From positions 1 through 64,000 of the forward strand of contig NZ_MTKN01000012.1 in NCBI RefSeq assembly GCF_001975825.1: a DNA stretch of 64,000 bases, written 5' to 3'. Positions 58,601-64,000 of the stretch are shown piece after piece. Below the pieces are notes generated by a model. The model saw only the letters and a program-made list of their open reading frames with translations, did no database searches and was not told the DNA's origin. The translations under genes and the position numbers were made by a program. Source of the DNA: [Flexibacter] sp. ATCC 35208. Its GTDB lineage: Bacteria; Bacteroidota; Bacteroidia; Chitinophagales; Chitinophagaceae. Each line of letters begins with the position of its first letter. Within the stretch, counting starts at the first letter, position 1.

Positions 58601-58736
58601 TGACCTTTACGCTGGCCAGTGGTTCGCTGAATTCATTGACAACAGTGCCATTGATGCCGGACTTCTTTGCGTCCTGGGCAAAGATCTTTTGTTGCGTGAA
58701 TGCAAACAGACAGATCAGGCAAAATATGTAGCGCAT
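55659..58736 (-). CDS. SusC-type TonB-dependent receptor, 1025 aa
   Basis: The ATG at 58736 begins a signal peptide (MRYIFCLICLFAFTQQKIFA); an ATG at 58748 overlaps the preceding gene. A beta-sandwich (GINGTVVNEFSEPLASVKVM) and a plug with SVRGQTPVTVIDGVQREISS and DGLSTLLLGNNSSRPVMLV are followed by the barrel, ending VSTGVSIKL. In the plug the usual Y/WGARAANGV motif is replaced by LLGNNSSRP, so this is a divergent member. It is paired with the SusD gene 13 bases downstream. Confidence 0.9.
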   Translation of the reverse strand: MRYIFCLICLFAFTQQKIFAQDAKKSGINGTVVNEFSEPLASVKVMVKDSKKEIFTDANGEFHLDTPPGTMLVFLWKDYYTRELKATAEMTVQLTDAFLKSPNQVDMLYERVDRSKVLGAVSTIYTKQLTTTPASLYVYAIPGQLSGVYTKQNSGFTSFNVSEISSSAIIGQTLVNASSNNNRSTDNSEISLSVRGQTPVTVIDGVQREISSIDPESIESISMLKDGLSTLLLGNNSSRPVMLVTTRRGEMGRPHITFTAQTGMQQSLGLPKPLPAYQYAYLMNETLMNDGKPALYSAEDFAAYKNHTDPYGHPDINWFKTLLKDYTPISNYKLNVNGGTNVARYSVSLSYFDQEGIFKTSPDVSYSTNNSLKRYVINSDIGVQVNQNLNVDLQLFGRVQNTREPGNDYNGLLNALFSTPNNAYPIYNRNGTFGGNNIGGNGGPYSNNLLSRAQYSGYTQNNTNDILANLDLNYNLNSVLKGLTFKIKGNLAYQSITALDRSLQNPSYGYIDSAYVIYGTTTSQSNAFRTVFTSRQSYAQGSLNYNGSFEKSNVDAQLMYDRKSVVANYDLASTTTNAGGRVGYDYNKKYFVNATLIGSGNNRYPDGKRWGLFYGAGLGWEMGSEDFIKENLPWISGWKWRATYARTGNANIDLNASLYYAYSQTYNSNNNGKNYQVGTGYTTVYYQYEGSLANPYITWEKANKFDVGTDISFFQNHLQLTADYYHDVYSDILGYRGNSIALLGTGYPLENIGKNQYHGIELSLTYNNHLGNFNYFVTTNGNLAYSKIIYNDELATPYAWNKRTGLPVSGTYYGYTSLGLYQNAEDAASSAHIAGYTPQPGDIKYKDLNGDGVIDAFDQSTIGGTKPLAFFGVTLGGNYKGFNFSLVIQGVGNRQISALNNAVDHFGMDYNTTNGQVYENATGRWTPETAGEATLSRLAVSATNNNTMFSTFYLKNGNYLRLKNAEIGYSLPYSLLKRIRISGLKIFVDGENLFTIAGFKGMDPEVQPYSYPIQRVVSTGVSIKL

Positions 58737-58738
58737 AA

Positions 58739-59755
58739 TCATCCACATTTAAATTTGTAAGTGAAAGGAGCAGTGGTGTTACCATATCCCACCTGTTTGG
58801 TGCCGGTCTTATCTGTGATGTAGTAAGTCATGTTGGTAACGGTCTGGCTATCGCTCACACCGAAGAATGACCGGGGCCAGAGGGTAATCTCATAGCGGCC
58901 GCTGCCTACCCCTTTCATCAGTGTTCTGGAAGTCTGTTCACAGATAGTGATTGTCTGTCCATCACTGGTCGTACCTGTTGCACAGAGGTATACTTCATCA
59001 CTACCGGAAAGTTCCGTCTCAATTACATTGGAGTCGAATGTAATAGTAACGAGATCGTTGTCCAGCGACTTTGGTGGAGAAACGGTAGTGAGTTGTGGAT
59101 TACAGAAGTCAACCAGGTCGCCGCTGCCGCCAGTCACCGTAAAGCAATCGCCTATGTACTGGTTGTAATATTCTGCGGTAGGACCATAGCCTTCATCGAA
59201 GTAGGTATCGGAGGTAAAACCGTTGGTCGTATTAGCGACTACATAGGCCAGTTTTACAACAGTAGGATTATCATCCGCACCTACTTTCAGGTTGATATAA
59301 ATAGAGCCCGTGATCTTATCGCCATTTGCATAGGTGAATGGATTATCACTTTGCATAACGACCCATTCCATATCATCAATGAGGTTACCGGCAATGCCGA
59401 AGGTAGCTCTCATATAATCAGGCCAGTTCTTGCCATCTCCGTGAGCAGCAAGGGTGGTGAGTGGCACCATGGTAAAGGAGCCATCGCCTTTGCTGCTCTT
59501 GTAGGTCGCCGTCATGTTCTGCGTACCTTTCCAGCCTTTGGGCATCAGTACACCAAGTATGAGGCGATCACTACCACCGGAGTTGCAGGATTCATCTATG
59601 TCCAGTTGGATGGGTACAACATCACCTACCTTGGCGGACGCAGGGATGGTAACTTTAGAGATCTTTATATGACAGAAGCTGAACACTATGCCGATAAGGA
59701 GTAATGCGGACAGCATCCAGATCTTACGTCCTTTAATATTTAAACGTGGAAGCAT
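58739..59755 (-). CDS. DUF4961-type secreted lipoprotein, 338 aa
   Basis: The N-terminal membrane segment (IWMLSALLLIGIVFSFCHI) has a Cys in a plausible lipobox position. The rest is beta-rich with two Ig-like parts: IPASAKVGDVVPIQLDIDES near the start, then LTTVSPPKSLDNDLVTITFD and a Cys-rich end. The pattern matches DUF4961 as I know it, a family found in SusCD loci beside DUF5004 proteins. It is probably a surface glycan-binding or scaffold protein; there is no catalytic motif. Confidence 0.65.
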   Translation of the reverse strand: MLPRLNIKGRKIWMLSALLLIGIVFSFCHIKISKVTIPASAKVGDVVPIQLDIDESCNSGGSDRLILGVLMPKGWKGTQNMTATYKSSKGDGSFTMVPLTTLAAHGDGKNWPDYMRATFGIAGNLIDDMEWVVMQSDNPFTYANGDKITGSIYINLKVGADDNPTVVKLAYVVANTTNGFTSDTYFDEGYGPTAEYYNQYIGDCFTVTGGSGDLVDFCNPQLTTVSPPKSLDNDLVTITFDSNVIETELSGSDEVYLCATGTTSDGQTITICEQTSRTLMKGVGSGRYEITLWPRSFFGVSDSQTVTNMTYYITDKTGTKQVGYGNTTAPFTYKFKCG

Positions 59756-59762
59756 AAAATTA

Positions 59763-60185
59763 TCAGTTATCTTTTTCCAGTGTATAGATATATGCGTTCA
59801 GTTCACAACCCGGTACGAAGGTGAGGTTCAGTTGCCGCACGCCCGCCGTGGTGATGTAATTGAAGGGAGTGGCAACAGCAGATCCCCCCTGAGGGGTGAA
59901 CGTGATTCTGAATGGATATGCAGGATCATCCAGTACGTAGGTGCCATTTGCATTCACGAGAAAAGGCACCCTGTTTACGATGGTATAGTTGCCTGTGGAA
60001 TCAAATTTCACCCTGAATTGTGTGAAGTCAAACGCGTTGGTGATGTCAGTTCCATTCCTTGTAGCATTCAGGATCTTCCAGCTACCGGAAATATTTTTGG
60101 GAGCTTCGCCTACCGGAGAGATCTCTTCTGTCTTGCAGGAAAAGAGCAGCAGGCAAAGGAGTGATGGAATTATATAGCGGTTCAT
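59763..60185 (-). CDS. DUF5004-type small lipoprotein, 140 aa
   Basis: A lipobox (LLCLLLFSCK, Cys17) precedes a lipocalin-like beta domain with ISGSWKILNATRNGTDITNA near the start, similar to the signature of DUF5004/lipocalin-like proteins. It ends with LNLTFVPGCELNAYIYTLEK. It lies eight bases before the DUF4961 gene. These two small proteins probably sit at the cell surface with the SusCD complex. Confidence 0.65.
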   Translation of the reverse strand: MNRYIIPSLLCLLLFSCKTEEISPVGEAPKNISGSWKILNATRNGTDITNAFDFTQFRVKFDSTGNYTIVNRVPFLVNANGTYVLDDPAYPFRITFTPQGGSAVATPFNYITTAGVRQLNLTFVPGCELNAYIYTLEKDN

Positions 60186-60204
60186 AACATGCAGTGATTA
60201 AGGA

Positions 60205-61986
60205 TTAGTAGCCGGGATTTTGGACCAGTTCAGAAGATTTACCTGTTTCAGATAAAGGGAAAGGCCACAGGTACATTGCTGCGCGGAAGTTGTGTTTAGT
60301 TACATTGAATGGTTTGTAACTCACAGTTCCGTTATTCCTGTCTACTTCCATACCTGCTGATTGAATATTTTCTGTTTGCGGGGCAATCTTCCATCTTCTT
60401 ACATCCCAGAAGCGATGCCCTTCATATGCCAGTTCTATACGTCTTTCATTTTGAATATAGGTTCTCATTTCAGACTGAGAAAGACCGGTAGGAAGCTGAT
60501 AAGGATCTAAGCCTGCACGTTCACGGATCGCTTCTACAGCAGCGTATACATTGCCGGTAGGACCTTCGTATTCATTGGCAGCTTCTGCATAGTTGAGCAA
60601 CATTTCAGCATAGCGCATCAATGGTTGTACCCTGTCGGAACCATGGTTGATGGTCGCTGCAATAGCTTCGGGATCCAGCATCTTATTATTATAATAACCG
60701 GTGAGTGTACCCTGGTGAACGGCATCCTGACCAGTAGAAACACCATTATAGTTGCCTACATAAATATTCACAGGTGCGGAACCGTTTGTCTGACCATTGC
60801 TGGTGCGTACGAGCAACACTGTCTGATCGTGGATGATGCTGTAATCCAGCCTGGGATCACGGTTCTTGTACGGATCATTCGGATCATAGCCGGAAGATGG
60901 ATCGGTAATGAGTTTGCCATTCTTCATAGGGAAGGCATCCACCAAACCCTGGTAAGGGAAAGAGCCGGTACCATTGCTACCCCTGGATGGTGGCAGGAAC
61001 ATATTTTCAAAGTCACTGTTGCCGGTGGGGCGCATGAGCTGAAAAATGTATTCTGTGTTCACACGTTGAGGGAACAGGCCCTGGAAGCCATATCCGGGAG
61101 AGCTGGTCTGGTAATCGTTCTTAGTATTCAGTGTATAGGTACCTAAAGTAATCACTGCCAGAGCAGCTTCTTCTGCCAGTTTCCAGCGGTTGTTATCAGC
61201 AGTTGGATAACCTACCAATGATGGATCAACACTCACACCACCACCGGGACCTGCATCGGCAGGTAAGGTGGTGCCATTAAATAAAGGGCTGGCAGCGTAC
61301 AGCAGCACCCTTGCTTTGAGGGCCAGGCAAGCACCTTTGGAGGCACGTCCATAGTTAAGGCCGGTTTGTGTGACAGGTAAAATATTGCCGGCAGCATCTA
61401 ATTCAGAGAGGATGTAGTTGACACACGCTTCGTAGGTGCTCCTTTTTGCCACAATAGGCTTATCATAAGATAGCAAAGTATCGCCTACCAAAGGTACACC
61501 CGCATAGTGCTGTACGAGAATGGCGTAAAACCAGGCTCGCAGGAAGTGGGCTTCCGCAATCATCTGTGTTTTATAGGCCTGCCTTAAGGGGGCATTGTCT
61601 ATATTCTTTAACAGCACATTGACAGCACGGATTTGAGAATAGCAGGTTTTGTAAGGCTCTTCGCCAATGATGCCCGAGTTAACAGTGCCGGTGGCGAACT
61701 GGGTAGCAGGTGTGGAGAATGCGTGTGAAGGTTCAGCTTCATCACAGGCAGCTTCTAAACCACCGCATACGATGTAGTTGTAGGAAAAGCGGCTAAGGCT
61801 CGCACTTAATCCTACGTTGGAGTAAATGTTGGCAAGAAATCCCACGGTTCTGGAACTATCGCCAAATACACTTTTTTCATCCAGGTTCGTGGTAGTAGTT
61901 GCTGTCAGGAATCCTTCCTTTCTGCAGGAAGAGTAGATGAGAGCTGCTGCCATTAGTATAAAAACGGGAATACAGCGTTTTATCAT
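60205..61986 (-). CDS. SusD/RagB-type surface lipoprotein, 593 aa
   Basis: The lipobox is LMAAALIYSSCRK. Typical parts are AEAHFLRAWFYAILVQHYAG, GACLALKARVLLYAASPLFN, RYAEMLLNYAEAANEYEGPT and IQNERRIELAYEGHRFWDVR then RWK. It is the first gene after the two LacI-type operators, so it opens the main transcript of the locus. It is not next to a susC; the nearest susC begins after the two DUF genes. Confidence 0.93.
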   Translation of the reverse strand: MIKRCIPVFILMAAALIYSSCRKEGFLTATTTTNLDEKSVFGDSSRTVGFLANIYSNVGLSASLSRFSYNYIVCGGLEAACDEAEPSHAFSTPATQFATGTVNSGIIGEEPYKTCYSQIRAVNVLLKNIDNAPLRQAYKTQMIAEAHFLRAWFYAILVQHYAGVPLVGDTLLSYDKPIVAKRSTYEACVNYILSELDAAGNILPVTQTGLNYGRASKGACLALKARVLLYAASPLFNGTTLPADAGPGGGVSVDPSLVGYPTADNNRWKLAEEAALAVITLGTYTLNTKNDYQTSSPGYGFQGLFPQRVNTEYIFQLMRPTGNSDFENMFLPPSRGSNGTGSFPYQGLVDAFPMKNGKLITDPSSGYDPNDPYKNRDPRLDYSIIHDQTVLLVRTSNGQTNGSAPVNIYVGNYNGVSTGQDAVHQGTLTGYYNNKMLDPEAIAATINHGSDRVQPLMRYAEMLLNYAEAANEYEGPTGNVYAAVEAIRERAGLDPYQLPTGLSQSEMRTYIQNERRIELAYEGHRFWDVRRWKIAPQTENIQSAGMEVDRNNGTVSYKPFNVTKHNFRAAMYLWPFPLSETGKSSELVQNPGY

Positions 61987-62056
61987 AAATGGACGTGATT
62001 TATTTGTATCAGAATATTAACGTGGTATAGTTTCTAAGGTTCAACATATTAAGTGG

Positions 62057-62072
62057 TTAAACCGATTTAGCA
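62057..62072. promoter_or_regulatory. LacI-type operator, site 1 (imperfect)
   Basis: TTAAACCGATTTAGCA differs from the palindromic site 100 bp upstream by one base in the core. It lies 71 bp before the SusD start. Confidence 0.65.
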
Positions 62073-62156
62073 CAATAAAAACGTGAAATCTTTCTTCCCC
62101 CCTTGTTCTTAATCCTGTTCTGGTTGATTGTTTGTCAGAGCACTAAAATACGATTG

Positions 62157-62172
62157 TTAAACCGGTTTAGCA
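62157..62172. promoter_or_regulatory. LacI-type operator, site 2 (palindromic)
   Basis: TTAAACCGGTTTAGCA contains the perfect palindrome TAAACCGGTTTA with a central CG, the form bound by LacI/GalR proteins. It is exactly 100 bp from site 1, a spacing that would allow DNA looping. It lies between the esterase stop and the SusD start. Confidence 0.7.
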
Positions 62173-62183
62173 AATTAAAAATG

Positions 62184-62996
62184 CTATTTTTCCCTTTGAA
62201 AATAATTATGAAAGAACAATGCCTGGTACTGGATGGAATTTGACCAATACTCCCATGTATGCCCACCCGGCCTCACGGTATAATCATGTGGAATATTCCT
62301 TTCCAGCAGTTTCTCATGGAGCTTTTCATTACAATTATGGAAAAAGTCTTCCGCGCCACAATCGATGGTCAGGTCCAGTAAGTTGGGAATCAGCAGGTGC
62401 ACCATATTAATCACACTGTTTTTCTCCCAACGATCCGGGTAATCGCTATACTTACCCAACAATTTTTCCAGGTCCCAGTTGAGTGGAAATGGACGCAGGT
62501 CCACTCCCCCACTCATGCTTCCTGCCGCACCAAAAGTATTGGGGTGGCGAAAAGCCAGGAACAATGCGCCATGTCCTCCCATACTCAGACCGGTAATAGC
62601 CCGGCCTGAACGATTGGGAATAGTAGAATAGTGCTGGTCCATCCAGTTGACCAGCTCTGTTCCTACATAGGTTTCGTATTTGGAATCCTTCTTTATTTCA
62701 CTGTCAAAGTACCAGCTGCCAAAGTCACCATCCGGACACACAATGATCATATGATACAGGTCTGTGAGCACGGCCAGCTCCGGATCCTTTTTAATCCAGT
62801 CGCCAAAGTTACCGCTATACCCATGCAACAGATACAATACAGGAAAATGGCGGCTGCTGTTATAATCAGCAGGTGTGATCACCACCGCCTTTATTTCCTT
62901 TTGCATAGACGAACTATAGGTTGTAATAGTATCTACTTTGGCCGCCAGCAGGCGCACCGAACTCAGTACAAAAAGTAATGATAAGATGTATCTCAT
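62184..62996 (-). CDS. Secreted esterase of the FrmB/CE1-like alpha/beta hydrolase family, 270 aa
   Basis: The signal peptide is MRYILSLLFVLSSVRLLAAK. Esterase motifs are YLLHGYSGNFGDWIKKDPEL, the nucleophile elbow GLSMGGHGA, an acidic site in TIDCGAEDFF, and the catalytic His in VRPGGHTWEYW. Enzymes of this form remove acyl groups from glycans or hydrolyse S-formylglutathione; the export signal favours a glycan target. It starts eight bases after an SGNH hydrolase stop, and the pair may strip acyl groups before the mannosidases work. Confidence 0.85.
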   Translation of the reverse strand: MRYILSLLFVLSSVRLLAAKVDTITTYSSSMQKEIKAVVITPADYNSSRHFPVLYLLHGYSGNFGDWIKKDPELAVLTDLYHMIIVCPDGDFGSWYFDSEIKKDSKYETYVGTELVNWMDQHYSTIPNRSGRAITGLSMGGHGALFLAFRHPNTFGAAGSMSGGVDLRPFPLNWDLEKLLGKYSDYPDRWEKNSVINMVHLLIPNLLDLTIDCGAEDFFHNCNEKLHEKLLERNIPHDYTVRPGGHTWEYWSNSIQYQALFFHNYFQREK

Positions 62997-63004
62997 AAAT
63001 CGGC

Positions 63005-64000
63005 TTATCTGGCTGCAACAATGGCTACTTTGTGCAACTGAGGTTTATTGATTTCATAAATTTTATTGATCAGCACATCCTGCTCCTGCTGCCATACATC
63101 GCGTAATGCTTTGTAACGGGAGCGGGTGTAGTTGTCACGGTTACCGGCTACAAAGATGTTGCCCGCAGCAAATACATTCACTGAATCCATCGCGGCATTG
63201 CTATCTTTGAAGAGCATGCCTTTTCCTTTCAGGAAGTCGTAGTTCATCCACGCATACATTCTTGTTCTTCTTTCGATGTCCCAGCGTTCTTCGTTCATTT
63301 CACGGATCTGAATAGCCTGCTGGTATTCAGGCGTACGGGTGTTTTCTGCGAGATTGATACCGGCATTGAGTTCGCTGGCATCGTAGGTACCTACATTTTC
63401 ACCATCCATGAGCAGGTTGTATTTACCGGCTTTCAGACCGCTCACCTGTAGTATTTCCTGATTGAATTCTTTGTCGAAAGGCACTACTTTCAATGCATCA
63501 GATTGTTTGTGCAGCTGGCCCCAGCCACGAGGAATGGTATCCAATGGATAAGGCAGTGACTGCGCCAGGTAACCAAAGCTCACACCATTGGCAGTTGTAG
63601 CTACACCACTTATCTGGCAATTGGTTTGTTGTTTTACCTGTTTTGTGCCGGCATCTACATGGATTACAGCTACAGGTTTGTTGTCCAGGCCCTGCGCTTT
63701 CAGGAACAGGTAAGCCATGACCATATGCCCGTCATTGTCAGGATGAATACGGTCACTGGGTGTCAGGCTAAAGGTAGAATCCTTTTGTTGTCCGCGTTGA
63801 TTGATCGCCATCATCGGATGGTAAAAGTCAACGAACGGCCAGTTGTTCTTTTTGGCTGCCTGTTCCTGGAAAGCTACAATTTCAGTAAGGGCTTCGGTTT
63901 TATTAGGAAATCGATTTTTATCATTGAACTTAGCGGTGTAGTCATAAGGAGAACCACCGATGAGGATCTTTTTGATATCAGATCTTTGTTTCAATTTCTC
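63005..64000 (-). CDS. SGNH/GDSL-family hydrolase, C-terminal part, runs off the right edge
   Basis: The open frame reaches the right edge of the window with no start codon before it. It contains the block-V motif DRIHPDNDGHMVMAYLFL (catalytic Asp/His) and the preceding WPFVDFYHPMMAINQRGQ, but the nucleophile GDS motif must lie beyond the edge. The last 200 residues hold beta structure and a helical tail. It is first in the run, ahead of the esterase, and probably deacylates glycans. Confidence 0.8.
   Translation of the reverse strand, partial: EKLKQRSDIKKILIGGSPYDYTAKFNDKNRFPNKTEALTEIVAFQEQAAKKNNWPFVDFYHPMMAINQRGQQKDSTFSLTPSDRIHPDNDGHMVMAYLFLKAQGLDNKPVAVIHVDAGTKQVKQQTNCQISGVATTANGVSFGYLAQSLPYPLDTIPRGWGQLHKQSDALKVVPFDKEFNQEILQVSGLKAGKYNLLMDGENVGTYDASELNAGINLAENTRTPEYQQAIQIREMNEERWDIERRTRMYAWMNYDFLKGKGMLFKDSNAAMDSVNVFAAGNIFVAGNRDNYTRSRYKALRDVWQQEQDVLINKIYEINKPQLHKVAIVAAR

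Overview
The window looks like a chromosomal segment of a Chitinophaga-type member of the Bacteroidota. The evidence is two SusC/SusD-type loci, a FecI/FecR surface-signalling pair, DUF4961/DUF5004 lipoproteins, -7 elements of the form TAnnTTTG instead of Shine-Dalgarno sites, and RHS proteins with a DUF6443-type N-terminus. I identify no phage, transposase or CRISPR array.

Region 1 (1-16.9 kb, minus strand) is a non-ribosomal peptide synthetase (NRPS) operon. It is read from a specialised NusG-like factor (16883), through a 272-nt leader, NRPS-1 (A-T-C-A-T-C), a carrier-type SyrP-like Fe/2OG dioxygenase fused to a class II aldolase, and NRPS-2 (degenerate C, A-T-C, FkbH-like HAD, VOC, T), into a third NRPS that starts with a TubC-type docking domain and leaves the window at base 1. 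By-eye A-domain codes suggest an aromatic residue, then Asp, then Asp, which fits a dioxygenase related to aspartyl beta-hydroxylases.

Region 2 (16.9-19.1 kb) is a gene graveyard. An AT-rich stretch with nothing recognisable is followed by a decayed MauG/cytochrome c peroxidase gene that has lost its haem motif, an internally deleted copy of the hxlR-VOC pair found intact at 30.4-31.3 kb, and the C-terminal scrap of a GMC oxidoreductase.

Region 3 (19.3-30 kb) centres on a polymorphic toxin locus on the minus strand. A large secreted YD-repeat partner is followed by a 1469-residue RHS protein ending in a lipase-like tip (GHSLG) and an ankyrin lipoprotein whose start overlaps the RHS stop codon; the lipoprotein is the likely immunity protein.

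Region 4 (30.4-42.4 kb) holds the divergent hxlR/VOC pair with overlapping promoters, an outer-membrane protein, and a FecI/FecR-SusC-SusD-TlpA set. After these comes a decayed metal-efflux (RND) and thioredoxin neighbourhood, then tRNA-Lys(UUU) at 42.8 kb.

Region 5 (42.9-64 kb, minus strand) is a mannoside-directed polysaccharide utilisation locus. It contains an SGNH hydrolase, an esterase, two SusC and two SusD proteins, DUF5004 and DUF4961 lipoproteins, an Lgt homologue, a propeller protein, a GH92-GH130 fusion, an FucP-like transporter and a LacI regulator. Two LacI-type operators exactly 100 bp apart lie before the first SusD gene.
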